A stretch of 64,000 bases of DNA from Ensifer adhaerens (GTDB taxonomy: Bacteria > Pseudomonadota > Alphaproteobacteria > Rhizobiales > Rhizobiaceae). Below are positions 44,601 through 54,058 of this stretch, piece after piece (position 1 is the stretch's first letter; each line of letters begins with the position of its first letter). A model generated the notes under the pieces. The model saw only the letters and a program-made list of their open reading frames with translations, was not told the DNA's origin and ran no database searches. The stretch covers positions 248,001 to 312,000 of the forward strand of contig NZ_LGAP01000002.1 of the NCBI RefSeq assembly GCF_001270265.1, given 5' to 3'. A program made the translations under genes and the position numbers.

Positions 44601-45344
44601 CTACGATTGTCCCGTACGCTGCCTCAGATACCGCACTTCGTCTGTTGTCAGCGGGCGTGTGGCGCCTTTCGCAAGCTTCCCAAGTGCGATGTCGCCGATC
44701 GAGACGCGCACGAGCCGCAAGACCTCGAAACCGAGGACATCGAGCATTCGGCGGATCTGTCGATTGCGTCCTTCATGCAGCTCAACCTCGATCCAGCTGT
44801 TCTTCTCGCCGCCCCTTAACTGTTCGGCGCGCGCGGCGCGCAAGTGCTCGCCGCCCTCGTCGACGCCGTTGACCATTACGGCAAGCTGGCTGTCGTCGAT
44901 CTCGCCGGTGACCTGCACACGGTAGACTTTGCCAAGATGGGTTTCGGGATCGAGCAGGCGCTGGGCAAGTACGGTGTCGTTGGTGAAGAGCAGCAGGCCT
45001 TCGCTCGCCTTGTCCAGCCGGCCGACCGGGGAAACGAACTGCGCATCGCCATCGCTCAGGCAGTCAAAGACGGTCGGGCGCCCCTCCGGGTCGTGGCGTG
45101 TCGTCACGAGACCACGGGGCTTGTTGAGCATCAGGTAGATCTTGTCTTCCGCCAGAACGGCCATACCATCGACGGCGATGCGGTCCTTTTCGATATCGAC
45201 CCATTGCGAAAGGTCGGTGGCCTTGTTCCCGCCGATGCTGACACGCCCTTCAAGCACGAGCTTTTCGGCCTGCGTTCGCGAGCAGTAACCGAGTTTGGAC
45301 AGTGCGCGGGCGATGGTCACGCGCTTGCCGACCTCGCCGGTCAT
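44601..45344 (-). CDS. RsuA/RluB/E/F-family 23S/16S rRNA pseudouridine synthase
   Basis: An N-terminal S4 RNA-binding domain (ARALSKLGYCSRTQAEKLV) is followed by the catalytic core: GRLDKASEGLLLFTND holds the catalytic aspartate, and ELHEGRNRQIRRM the second motif. It isomerises uridine in rRNA. I start at 45344; an upstream in-frame ATG at 45491 would add a 49-residue Arg-rich tail and overlap the neighbouring stop by 35 bp. Basic extensions of this sort do occur in RluB homologues, so the longer form is possible. Confidence 0.88.
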   Translation of the reverse strand: MTGEVGKRVTIARALSKLGYCSRTQAEKLVLEGRVSIGGNKATDLSQWVDIEKDRIAVDGMAVLAEDKIYLMLNKPRGLVTTRHDPEGRPTVFDCLSDGDAQFVSPVGRLDKASEGLLLFTNDTVLAQRLLDPETHLGKVYRVQVTGEIDDSQLAVMVNGVDEGGEHLRAARAEQLRGGEKNSWIEVELHEGRNRQIRRMLDVLGFEVLRLVRVSIGDIALGKLAKGATRPLTTDEVRYLRQRTGQS

Positions 45345-45456
45345 GCGGCCGGAGCCTTCGCCTCGTCCTGCTGTCGGCCGCTTCTGCCTCACTTCGGGTC
45401 GTCTCCGTCTATCGCTGGCTGCCGGCGCGCGTCTCGCGGCGTCTCGGAACTGTCGT

Positions 45457-47019
45457 TCAGCCGATTTTGATATAGTCGATTTGCCGGGCAAGCCAGCAGC
45501 CGATCGTCAGACCGGAAATAGCGCCCTGTCTGTCGCGGTGGATCCGCACGGTCCAGTCCCCCGGCGCCGGCGCGTCCATCGAGCGCTTGCAGCTGAGCAG
45601 CCAGACATCGTCGGCAAACGGCTGCATCGCATGCATCGCGCCCTTGCCGAGCATGCCGTCGAAGCCGGCAAAGAACATACCGTTGGTCGAAACGATCTCG
45701 ATGTCAGCGTCGAGTTCTGCGGAGTGGTAGCGCCCGGCAATATCCGGCTTCGCCTTGCCGACGACCCTTTCGGCGGTCGTGGCCAGATTTTCGCGTTCCC
45801 GTTCCATCTGCAGGCCGGTGCCGTTTGCCGTCAGCGAGACCGCGCCGGAGCGGGCAATGCCGTCCGCTGCGATCTGCAGAGGTTCTCCTGCGGTCGCAAA
45901 GCGCAGCTCGATCCGCCCCGGTCCCAAGGGGCGCGTCGATAGGGCAAGGCCGGTCTCCGGTTCGAGATAGGTGCCGAATTGCCGGCCATCCCAGACGCCG
46001 GCTGCCCTCTCGACATCCTGGTGACCGAGCGCGACCTTCATCAGAGCCGTCGCGGCGGCATGGGCGTCGGCCTCGTGGTTGAACATCACGACGATCGAGA
46101 GGCGTTCGCTTGCGGCGTGAAGGCGGCGGCTGCGAAAACCGCGCAAGGCGCCGCCGTGGCCGGTGATCGCGACGTCGCCGATCTTTTCGTGGGCAAGACC
46201 GAAGCCGTAAGGCGCGGCCCGCCCATCCGTATAGGACTGCGGTGCGGAGAGCCTGCGGTAGAGACCGCCTTCGTCGTTACGCGTCCGGTCGATGAAGCAC
46301 TCCCAAGCCAGCATGTCGTCGAGCGTTGCCGAAATACCGGCGTCACCCGCCCAATAGATCCGGTTCGCCGCCTCGAAATAACCTGTCGCCTCGTTGCCCT
46401 CGTATCCGACCACGCCGTTCGGCGAGACGCTGGTATCTGGAGTGAGGGCGGCCGTTGTCATGCCGGCCGGATCGAAAGCGCAGCGACCGTAGAGTTCGGA
46501 CAGCGATTTGCCGCTATGGTTTTCGATGAGGTCGGCCAGGATACGGAAGTTGCCGTTCGAATAGGAATAGCGCGTGCCAGGCTCGAAATGGGTCGAGCTT
46601 GCGCGCGACAGCAGCGGCCGGGCGTCCTCGCGGCGAAAGACGCCGTCGGCCATGGCCCCCTGCAGCACGGTCAAGGCCCAGTAGTCGCGCAGGCCTGATT
46701 GGTTGTGACAGAGGTGTGCAACGTCAGGGCGCTTGCCTTCGATGAGTGGCAGGTAGGCATTAAGTGCGCTGTTGAGCCTGGTGGGATCGCCGACCGTGTC
46801 GAGCAGCACCGCGCAGGTGAAGTGTTTGCTGATCGAGCAGATCGGCAGCAGCGTGCCTGAAGTCATCGGCTTGCGTGCAGCGAGATCGGCGTAGCCCCAG
46901 ACGTGCTTCAGGGTCACCTCGCCATCCCTGACCACGCCGACGACGCCGCCCGGCCCGTTGTACCGCTGCGGCAAGGCAAGGATGGCTCGTTCGAGGGCGG
47001 GAAGATCCAGGGTGTTCAT
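45457..47019 (-). CDS. dap: D-aminopeptidase (DAP-type serine hydrolase)
   Basis: At 520 residues it has the length of the Ochrobactrum anthropi D-aminopeptidase. The penicillin-recognising fold spans residues 1-330 with Ser62-x-x-Lys65 (SISK) and Tyr153 in YSYSN; the HGG triad motif is near residue 288. Two C-terminal lipocalin-like barrels follow, one covering the active site in the known enzyme. Starting at the second ATG (47019) gives this numbering; 47028 is the other option. It frees N-terminal D-amino acids from peptides. No signal peptide. Confidence 0.9.
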   Translation of the reverse strand: MNTLDLPALERAILALPQRYNGPGGVVGVVRDGEVTLKHVWGYADLAARKPMTSGTLLPICSISKHFTCAVLLDTVGDPTRLNSALNAYLPLIEGKRPDVAHLCHNQSGLRDYWALTVLQGAMADGVFRREDARPLLSRASSTHFEPGTRYSYSNGNFRILADLIENHSGKSLSELYGRCAFDPAGMTTAALTPDTSVSPNGVVGYEGNEATGYFEAANRIYWAGDAGISATLDDMLAWECFIDRTRNDEGGLYRRLSAPQSYTDGRAAPYGFGLAHEKIGDVAITGHGGALRGFRSRRLHAASERLSIVVMFNHEADAHAAATALMKVALGHQDVERAAGVWDGRQFGTYLEPETGLALSTRPLGPGRIELRFATAGEPLQIAADGIARSGAVSLTANGTGLQMERERENLATTAERVVGKAKPDIAGRYHSAELDADIEIVSTNGMFFAGFDGMLGKGAMHAMQPFADDVWLLSCKRSMDAPAPGDWTVRIHRDRQGAISGLTIGCWLARQIDYIKIG

Positions 47020-47125
47020 GGTGTGCAATGCCAGTCGGTCGGGAAGGAACCTGCCGCCCGGCCGGGCGGATCGGTTTCGTACCTACCGCTCCGTCCGTGC
47101 AGTTGCAACAGCGCTCCGTGTCTCC

Positions 47126-48844
47126 TCAGCGCAATCCGGCCTGGGCGTGATAAAGCCGGCTGTAGGTGCCCTTGGCGGCCAGCAGCGTGTCGTGTGGCCC
47201 TTGTTCGCTGATCCCGTTCGCGTCGACGACGATGATGCGATCGGCATCGCGGATCGTTGCCAGGCGATGGGCGATGACCAATGTGGTGCGGCCCTTCGAA
47301 AGCTCGGCCAGCGATTGCTGGATCGCCTTTTCGGTTTCCGTATCGAGCGCCGACGTGGCTTCGTCGAGGATCAGGATCGAGGGGTTCTTCAGGAACATCC
47401 GGGCGATCGCCAGGCGTTGCTTCTGGCCGCCGGAAAGCTTGACGCCGCGCTCGCCGATAACCGTGTCCATGCCATCAGGCAGGTCCGCGATCATGCCTTC
47501 GAGCTTGGCCCGCCGGGCAGCATCGAGAATGTCGGCTTCGCTCGCGCCTAAGCGTCCATAGACGATATTGTCGCGGATCGTGCCGGCGAACAGGAAGACA
47601 TCCTGCTGCACGATGCCGATCTGTCCGCGAAGCGAGGCGAGCTTGATGTCGCGGATGTCGATGCCGTCGACGGTGATGCTGCCTTCGGCGACCTCGTAGA
47701 AGCGCGGCAGCAGCGAGCAGATCGTCGTCTTGCCGGCACCCGAAGGGCCGACGAACGCCACCGTCTCTCCGGCCTTGATCGTCAGGTCGATGTTGGCGAT
47801 GGTCGGCTTGTCAGCGCTGTAGCCGAAAGAGACGTTGCGATAGGTGATGTCGCCGCGCAGGCCCGACACGTCGACAGCGCCCGGACGATCCTCAATATCA
47901 GGCTCGGTTTCCATCAGTTCGATGAAGCGTTTGAAACCGGCGATGCCCTTCGGATAAGTCTCGATGACCGAGTTGATCTTCTCGACCGGACGGAAGAAGA
48001 CGCCGACCAAAAGCAGGAAGCCAATGAAACCGCCATTGCTCAATTGTCCCGTCAATACGAAATAGCTACCGGTGATCATCACGATCAATTGCGTCAGCCG
48101 CATGCTCATGTAGCTGAGCGATGTGCTGGCGGCCATGATGCGATAGGCCTCGAGCTTCGTTTGGCGGTAATTCTGGTTGTCGGTCTCGAACAGGCTGCGC
48201 TCGTGCTCTTCGTTGGCGAAAGCCTGGACCACGCGGATGCCGCCGACATTCTCCTCAATGCGGGCATTGAAGTCGCCGACGCGGCCATAAAGGTTGCGGA
48301 AGTTGTTGGCCATCCGACCGCCGTAGCGGCTGGTGACCCAGGCGGTGATCGGCACGACGGCCGCCGTGATCAGCGCCAATTGCCAATGCACGGTCAGCAT
48401 CAGCAGCAAGGCGCCGATGAAGGTCATGATCGCGATGAACAGATCCTCAGGGCCGTGATGCGCGACTTCGCCGATCTCTTCCAGGTCCTTCGTCAGGCGG
48501 CCGACGAGATGGCCGGTCTTCTGATTGTCGAAGAAGCTGAAGGAGAGCTTCTGCAAGTGGTCGAAGGCCATGCGACGCATGTCGGTCTCGATGTTGATGC
48601 CGAGCATGTGTCCCCAATAGGTGACCGTCGCCATCAGGCCTGTATTGACGAGGTAGACGACGAGAAGACCGACGGAGGCCAGGAGGATCAGCGTCCATTC
48701 CTGGCTCGGCAGCAACTGGTCGACGAACAACTTGACCGCGACCGGGAAGCCGAGTTCCAGCAGGCCGGACAGCACCGCGCAGGTGAAATCGAGAATGAAG
48801 AGGCCGCGATAGGGCCGGTAGAACGCGAAGAAGCGCTTCAACAT
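47126..48844 (-). CDS. ABC exporter, fused permease/ATPase (MsbA/multidrug type)
   Basis: About 572 residues with six membrane segments (about 15-300) and an ATPase domain: Walker A GPSGAGKTT, signature LSGGQ and Walker B ILILDEATSALD. Such half-transporters work as homodimers to export lipids, glycolipids or drugs. The ATG at 48844 begins MLKRFFAFYRPYRG, typical for the family; an upstream ATG at 48907 is possible. Substrate unknown. Confidence 0.9.
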   Translation of the reverse strand: MLKRFFAFYRPYRGLFILDFTCAVLSGLLELGFPVAVKLFVDQLLPSQEWTLILLASVGLLVVYLVNTGLMATVTYWGHMLGINIETDMRRMAFDHLQKLSFSFFDNQKTGHLVGRLTKDLEEIGEVAHHGPEDLFIAIMTFIGALLLMLTVHWQLALITAAVVPITAWVTSRYGGRMANNFRNLYGRVGDFNARIEENVGGIRVVQAFANEEHERSLFETDNQNYRQTKLEAYRIMAASTSLSYMSMRLTQLIVMITGSYFVLTGQLSNGGFIGFLLLVGVFFRPVEKINSVIETYPKGIAGFKRFIELMETEPDIEDRPGAVDVSGLRGDITYRNVSFGYSADKPTIANIDLTIKAGETVAFVGPSGAGKTTICSLLPRFYEVAEGSITVDGIDIRDIKLASLRGQIGIVQQDVFLFAGTIRDNIVYGRLGASEADILDAARRAKLEGMIADLPDGMDTVIGERGVKLSGGQKQRLAIARMFLKNPSILILDEATSALDTETEKAIQQSLAELSKGRTTLVIAHRLATIRDADRIIVVDANGISEQGPHDTLLAAKGTYSRLYHAQAGLR

Positions 48845-49080
48845 GACAACCGCACTCACATGGGCAGCCGCTTGGGTACGGCCGTAAAATTTGAGTTCAA
48901 ATGTCATGTTTCTACCCGGAAGCCAACAGATATGCGACCGAAAAAGTGCATCGATGCTGCCACCAGACGCACCAACCCGGGCGTGTGGTCCCCGGACGAG
49001 GCATGACGCGGGGCGGAAGGAAGAAAACGTTAACCATAAGCTCCGTAGAACAAGGAATCACCAGGGGAGCGAATGAAGCA

Positions 49081-49380
49081 ATGGCAGGCGATCGATCAGA
49101 TGAAGCAGCGGTGTTTGGCGGACGTGACGTCGTCCCGTTTCCGATGGCAAGAAGACTGAGCACCATTCGCTTCTGCGCCGCCGAACTCGAAGATCTTCAT
49201 GGCGATGACGCCGTGCAATACTGGCGGCGCGAATGCCGGCTGCTTGCCGACGAGTTGCTTGCGATCGGCTGCTCCGAAGCCGAAATGCGGGAGCAGGTCA
49301 TGGCGTTCCAGGCCGAGGTCCAGGCCGAGCTTTGGCAGCGCCACCAGTCGCGGCTTTCCGCTGGCGCGGTAAGCCAGTAA
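49081..49380 (+). CDS. Small DUF6074-like protein
   Basis: A 99-residue hydrophilic protein with VVPFPMARRLS near residue 17 and a helical C-terminus (EDLHGDDAVQYWRRECRLLA). This matches small rhizobial proteins labelled DUF6074. AGGGGAGC lies upstream at a slightly long spacing. Upstream, 48845-49080 contains its promoter region and nothing else recognisable. Confidence 0.75.
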   Translation: MAGDRSDEAAVFGGRDVVPFPMARRLSTIRFCAAELEDLHGDDAVQYWRRECRLLADELLAIGCSEAEMREQVMAFQAEVQAELWQRHQSRLSAGAVSQ

Positions 49381-49456
49381 TTCGACAGCTCGGCCCGCGC
49401 TTAGGTCGAACCACCAACGAGGAATGGCCCCGGCGTGTCCGCCGGAGCCATGATCG

Positions 49457-49957
49457 TCAGCGCGCAATGGCGCCCTGCAAGCGATGCGCCAGCCAAGCGG
49501 CCGCACAACCGAGAGCGGCGACGCCCGCCAGCTCGCAAAATGCGAGCCATCCGGGCTCAAGATGCGCCGCAAAGAACGTGATCAGGCCAAGAAAGTAGGC
49601 GGGCACGTTATTGACGGGCGCAAGTGCGCGCAAGGAGACGACTATCATCGCGACGATGAAGACGACCGGCCCAAAGGCCAGGGCGCCCATTGCCGGCATC
49701 AATGCCTGGAGTGCGAGGGCCGCGGCCATGCCGATCGCGATGCCGACGACAAGGCAGGTGTAGCTCTTCAGTGCCTCGCTAGCGCTATGGCCACGGGTAA
49801 AGAAGGCAACCCACCCCATGAACATCGCCCAGACGGGCCAGCCGATGCTTGCGGACGTGGTGGCAGCGATGGCGGCGGTGGTTGCCGCCACGACCGTCAG
49901 CAGATTGTACTTCCAGGCAAAAGGCGCTCGCTCGGTTGGTTCTGTTTGCACGGTCAT
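49457..49957 (-). CDS. DUF1097-family membrane protein
   Basis: The 166-residue protein has five or more hydrophobic segments. IGWPVWAMFMGWVAFF near residue 38 and NNVPAYFLGLITFFA near residue 117 are typical of DUF1097, an uncharacterised inner-membrane family. CGAGGATA precedes the ATG at 49957. The upstream SDR gene ends 52 bp before it on the same strand. Confidence 0.8.
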   Translation of the reverse strand: MTVQTEPTERAPFAWKYNLLTVVAATTAAIAATTSASIGWPVWAMFMGWVAFFTRGHSASEALKSYTCLVVGIAIGMAAALALQALMPAMGALAFGPVVFIVAMIVVSLRALAPVNNVPAYFLGLITFFAAHLEPGWLAFCELAGVAALGCAAAWLAHRLQGAIAR

Positions 49958-50009
49958 GACATATCCTCGAAATTGGGTTGAAAGGGCGCTGTCACCGGAT
50001 AGCCCAAGT

Positions 50010-50906
50010 TCAAGCTTGGGGCTTTTCGATCGACAGAAGGTCGGCAATGCCGATGCGCCGGGCGAAGTCGATGCGCATGCGCTCGGCGATCTCGATCACT
50101 TCGGCAGCGCCGTCACCGACGAAATCGATGACCGATCGAGCGGGGCGCGATCCTTCCGGCAAGCCGACGATGCGCACGACTTCGTCAGCGACGGCCTGCG
50201 GATCGGCATGATCCGGCGTCAGTTCGCTGAGACGTTCGCCGACCCGGTCCAAAAGACCGTCATAACGGGAATAGGCCCCAACCGTTTCCTTGTCCGCCGG
50301 ACGTCCCGCGGTCGGAAAATGGTTGGTCCCACGGGTAAAGGCGCCGGGCACGACAATCGAGGTCTCGATGCCGAAACGCGTCAGTTCGTAGGACATGGTG
50401 ACGGCAAGGGAATCCATTGCGGCCTTGGCAGCGGCGTAGGGCCCAAGGAAGGGCGGAAAGCCGCCTTTGGTGGTGGTGCTGCTGATCCACAGGACAAGCC
50501 CGTGCTCACGCTTGCGCATTTCGGGCAGCACGGCGCGATTGACCCGCTGCACGCCGAAGAGGTTGGTGTCGAAAACTTTGACCAGTTCCTCCGGCGTGAA
50601 CGCCTCGGTCGGACCGATGACGAGATGGCCGACATTGTGCATGACCACGTCGATGTGGCCCTGTTCCGCAATGATCGCCGCAACGGCGGCGTCCGCAGAG
50701 GGCTGGGACACCACGTCGAGTTCGAGCGGGCGCAGATCGTATCCATCGCGCTCGGCAGCGGCGCGCATCGCTGAGGCGCGTTCGCTGTTGCGGCCATCAA
50801 TGCCGCGCATGGAGGCGTAGACCGTGTGCCCGGCGCGGGCGAGCGCTTCTGCGGAAAGTTTGCCGATGCCTGAGCCGGCGCCGGTGACAAGAATGACGGA
50901 AGACAT
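50010..50906 (-). CDS. Short-chain dehydrogenase/reductase
   Basis: A 298-residue SDR with TGAGSGIG at residues 8-15 for NAD(P) binding, HNVG near 91 in place of NNAG, and the catalytic Tyr-x3-Lys in YAAAK near residue 160. CAAGGAAAAG precedes the ATG at 50906. An upstream in-frame extension reading through the neighbouring gene is not used. It lies 40 bp downstream of a second SDR and both may be one operon repressed or activated by the divergent LysR gene. Substrate unknown. Confidence 0.88.
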   Translation of the reverse strand: MSSVILVTGAGSGIGKLSAEALARAGHTVYASMRGIDGRNSERASAMRAAAERDGYDLRPLELDVVSQPSADAAVAAIIAEQGHIDVVMHNVGHLVIGPTEAFTPEELVKVFDTNLFGVQRVNRAVLPEMRKREHGLVLWISSTTTKGGFPPFLGPYAAAKAAMDSLAVTMSYELTRFGIETSIVVPGAFTRGTNHFPTAGRPADKETVGAYSRYDGLLDRVGERLSELTPDHADPQAVADEVVRIVGLPEGSRPARSVIDFVGDGAAEVIEIAERMRIDFARRIGIADLLSIEKPQA

Positions 50907-50946
50907 GGTTCTTTTCCTTGGTTCGACGATGGGATGGGCGGGAATG

Positions 50947-51687
50947 TCAGGCAACGCCGCCGTTGGCGCGCAGCACCTGGCCATTGACCCAGCCGGCATC
51001 GGGACCGACAAGGAAGGCCACGACACTGGCGATGTCGTCCGGCTGACCGAGCCGCTCAAGCGGCGGCATCTTGGCAAACTGCGCGACAAGCTCCTCGCTC
51101 TTGCCCGACAGGAATAGATCGGTCGCAATCGGACCTGGCGCGACAGTGTTGACGGTGATGTCGCGGCCGCGAAGCTCCTTGGCAAAGACATGCGTCAGGG
51201 CTTCGACGGCGGCCTTGGTGGCGTTGTAGACGGCATAGCCCGGCAGGTTGAGGGCGAGCGTTGTCGAGGAGAAGTTGACGATCCGGCCGCCGTTGCGCAT
51301 GCGCTTTGCCGCTTCGCGCAGGGTGTTGAAGGTGCCCTTGGTGTTGATGGCGAAGTGACGGTCGAACTCTTCGTCGCTGGTTTCGGCAAGCGCCACCGTC
51401 TTCAGGATGCCGGCATTGTTGATCAGCACGTCGATGCCGCCGAAGGCCGCCTCGGTTGCGTCGAACATCCGCTTGACCGCATCAGGGTCGGCAACATCGG
51501 CCCTGGCGGTCAGGGCGCGGCCGCCCTTTTCCTCGATCCTGCGTGCCAGTTTCTCGGCGGAAGCGGCGTCGCCGGCATAGTTGATGACGACTGTGAAGCC
51601 GTCGGTGGCCAGGCGCTCGGCAATCGCCGCGCCGATACCGCGCGAGGCGCCGGTAACGATCGCGACCCTGTCGGTGTGTTGTTGCAT
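50947..51687 (-). CDS. Short-chain dehydrogenase/reductase (FabG-like)
   Basis: The 246-residue protein has TGASRGIG (residues 12-19), NNAG near 91, Ser in NFSST and YNATK near 155, the complete classical SDR set, and ends with a tetramer-type GQVLRANGG. Its N-terminus and cofactor site resemble NADPH-dependent FabG-like reductases, but it is not in a fatty-acid context. It is divergent from a LysR gene with 116 bp between, the usual layout of a regulator and its target. Confidence 0.9.
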   Translation of the reverse strand: MQQHTDRVAIVTGASRGIGAAIAERLATDGFTVVINYAGDAASAEKLARRIEEKGGRALTARADVADPDAVKRMFDATEAAFGGIDVLINNAGILKTVALAETSDEEFDRHFAINTKGTFNTLREAAKRMRNGGRIVNFSSTTLALNLPGYAVYNATKAAVEALTHVFAKELRGRDITVNTVAPGPIATDLFLSGKSEELVAQFAKMPPLERLGQPDDIASVVAFLVGPDAGWVNGQVLRANGGVA

Positions 51688-51803
51688 GATCTTTCTCCTT
51701 CGTTGTGAAGCGGCTTGGCTTCGTTGGTGAGGAGAAGATGACGCCTTTCACATTCCGGATAATCATGCATAATTCTGCATCATAATCCGGAAAGTACGAA
51801 CAA

Positions 51804-52700
51804 ATGGACAGATTCGATGCCATGCGCGTGTTCTCGCGCGTTGTCGAAAGGCGCAGTTTCACTCAGGCCGCGGAGGATCTCGGCCTGCCGCGCTCGACGG
51901 TGACCGACGCCGTCAAGCAGCTGGAGGCACGGCTAGGCGTTCGCCTGCTGCAGCGCACGACACGCCATGTCAGCCCGACGCTGGACGGTGCTGCCTACCA
52001 CCTGCGCTGCATCTCCATTCTCGACGACATCGAAGATGCCGAGGGCGCCTTTGCCGGTGCCAGGCCCAAGGGCCTGCTGCGCATCGACGTGCATGGAACG
52101 CTGGCGCGACACTTCGTGCTGCCGAGTCTGCCCGCCTTTCTCGCAGCCTACCCGGAGATCGAGCTCTACATGAGCGAGGGCGACCGTCTGGTCGATCTCG
52201 TCCGGGAGGGCATCGATTGCGTGCTTCGGGTCGGCGAACCGCAGGACAGCGACATGATCGGGCGGCGCATGACGATGCTGGACGAGGTTACCTGCGCGTC
52301 GCCCGACTACATCGCCCGCCACGGCAGGCCCAAAAGCTTCGGCGGCCTGGAAGGACACCGCATGGTCGGCTTCCGTTCGTCGATAACAGGCGTTCCGATA
52401 CCGCTCGAATTCCAGGTCGGGGACAAGGTCGAACATGTCGCGCTGCCGGTGACGGTCGCGGTCAACGCTGCCGAAAGCTTCGTTGCCGCCGCAAGGCTCG
52501 GGCTCGGGCTCATTCAGGTGCCGCGATATCACGTCGAGCGAGACCTGCATGCGGGTACGCTTGTCGAGCTTCTCGAAAGCTGCCGTCCGACGCCGACGCC
52601 GGTTTTCCTGCTCTATCCGCGCAACCGCCAGCTTTCACCGCGCGTGCGCGTCTTCATCGACTGGCTGGCCGGCGTGTTCGCTGCGGGCAACATTCGATAG
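51804..52700 (+). CDS. LysR-family transcription regulator
   Basis: A 298-residue LysR protein: winged helix in residues 1-60 (RRSFTQAAEDLGLPRSTVTDAVKQLE) and a periplasmic-binding-like effector domain from about 88 on. It is divergent from the FabG-like SDR, its probable target. The 116-bp gap contains ATTCTGCATCATAATCCGGA-type dyad elements (cattccggat...catAATCCGG) that could be the binding site. Effector unknown. Confidence 0.92.
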   Translation: MDRFDAMRVFSRVVERRSFTQAAEDLGLPRSTVTDAVKQLEARLGVRLLQRTTRHVSPTLDGAAYHLRCISILDDIEDAEGAFAGARPKGLLRIDVHGTLARHFVLPSLPAFLAAYPEIELYMSEGDRLVDLVREGIDCVLRVGEPQDSDMIGRRMTMLDEVTCASPDYIARHGRPKSFGGLEGHRMVGFRSSITGVPIPLEFQVGDKVEHVALPVTVAVNAAESFVAAARLGLGLIQVPRYHVERDLHAGTLVELLESCRPTPTPVFLLYPRNRQLSPRVRVFIDWLAGVFAAGNIR

Positions 52701-52707
52701 CGGATCT

Positions 52708-53928
52708 TCAATCCGCCGGCAGTTCTGGATCCCAGGTGAACAGTTCCTTGGCCCGCGCGATCCCGCGCAGGGCAAAGCGCCCCAGCGACACAGCGTCCGC
52801 CTGAAGCTGCGGCGGGCAGGCCTCGACGAAATCCGCCGACATGATCACCTGCCGTTCGACCGAGCGGCACATCGAAGCGATGCGGCTGACCTCGTTGACC
52901 GCCGGGCCGACGACGGTGAAATCGAGGCGGTTCTGGCTGCCGATATTGCCGTAGAAGACCTCGCCGATATGCAGACCGAGATAAACATCGGTGGTCGGCT
53001 TTCCCTCTTCTTCGCGACGAGCATTCAGCACTACCAGCATGCGCCGCAGTTGCCGCTCGGCGGCGATCGCGTTGGCGCAGGCGGTCGCCGGCTCGTCGGC
53101 GTTGAAGATGGCGAGCACGCCGTCGCCGATCAGTTTGAGGACGCTGCCGCCGTGATCATGAATGGCCGAAATCACCGTCCCCGAATAGTCGTTGAGGAAG
53201 GGGATGATGTCCTCTGGGGCGGCTGTGTCGGAGATCCGGGTGTAATTGCGCAGGTCCGAAAACCACATCACGGTTTCGATCCGCTCGGCCTCTCCACGCA
53301 CGATGCTGCCCTCGACCACGCGCCGGCCGGCGTCGGCGCCGAGATAAACATCGGCAAGCGTGCCGATGATCCGGACGCAGGAGGTGGTCTTCACCGCAAG
53401 GGCAAGGGTCGGCAGAAGAATGCGAAGCGCGGCGATATCCTCGTCTGCAAAGCCGCTTTGCCGACGTGTGGTCCAATAGGAATAGAAACAGTCCATTTCG
53501 CCGACGCGGCCCCGGTCGGTGAAATGGTGGATCATGTTGAGGCAGTCGGTATGGCCCTCTTCCTTGAGGCGGTCGAGCACCTGGTATGGCACCGAAGGTT
53601 CATCGGCGAGGCGCACGCGCCGCTCCGGTTCGCGCGCCGTCAGCATGTGGTAGAAGATCGAGCGATGCCAGTTCGCCTGCGCTTCTCCTCCCGTGGTCGA
53701 GGAATATTGCACGACCTCCGGCGTCACATCACTTTCGCTGTTCCATTGGAACGCGCGTCCCTCGAATTCCGGATGCAGCGTGTCGATCAGTCCCTGCGCC
53801 CGGGCAATGTCCATGCCCGCCGCCAGGCAACGCTCGCAAAAGCCAGCGAGCATCTCGGGCTCCTCCAGGCCCTTCAGGCCTTCTTCGGACAGCCACAGGA
53901 TGATGTCGCGGATCTGTTGGTCGTTCAT
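52708..53928 (-). CDS. Class III adenylate/guanylate cyclase
   Basis: The C-terminal half (about 215-400) is a class III cyclase domain with FSDLRNYT, whose aspartate binds metal, and KLIGDGVLAIF with the second metal aspartate. The N-terminal 200 residues are shared by many rhizobial cyclases and have no recognised sensor motif; no membrane segment is seen. It should make cAMP (or cGMP) from the nucleotide triphosphate. The ATG at 53928 follows GGGACAAG. Its stop lies 7 bp from the convergent LysR stop. Confidence 0.9.
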   Translation of the reverse strand: MNDQQIRDIILWLSEEGLKGLEEPEMLAGFCERCLAAGMDIARAQGLIDTLHPEFEGRAFQWNSESDVTPEVVQYSSTTGGEAQANWHRSIFYHMLTAREPERRVRLADEPSVPYQVLDRLKEEGHTDCLNMIHHFTDRGRVGEMDCFYSYWTTRRQSGFADEDIAALRILLPTLALAVKTTSCVRIIGTLADVYLGADAGRRVVEGSIVRGEAERIETVMWFSDLRNYTRISDTAAPEDIIPFLNDYSGTVISAIHDHGGSVLKLIGDGVLAIFNADEPATACANAIAAERQLRRMLVVLNARREEEGKPTTDVYLGLHIGEVFYGNIGSQNRLDFTVVGPAVNEVSRIASMCRSVERQVIMSADFVEACPPQLQADAVSLGRFALRGIARAKELFTWDPELPAD

Positions 53929-54058
53929 TGCTTGTCCCGCGTTGGAGCTGCCGGTGGTTTTGCGGTTGGCATTAGCCTCACGCATTATCAATAGCCGAGT
54001 CCGGCATGAGAACAAGCAACCCCTCAAGGCTCTGTGCGGTTCCAGGGCCCGCCACGGT

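Noticed and set aside
49996-50022. Hairpin AGCCCAAG / CTTGGGGCT at the end of the SDR gene
   Set aside because: One arm has an extra base and no T-run follows on the transcribed strand; it overlaps the stop codon, so a terminator call would be weak.
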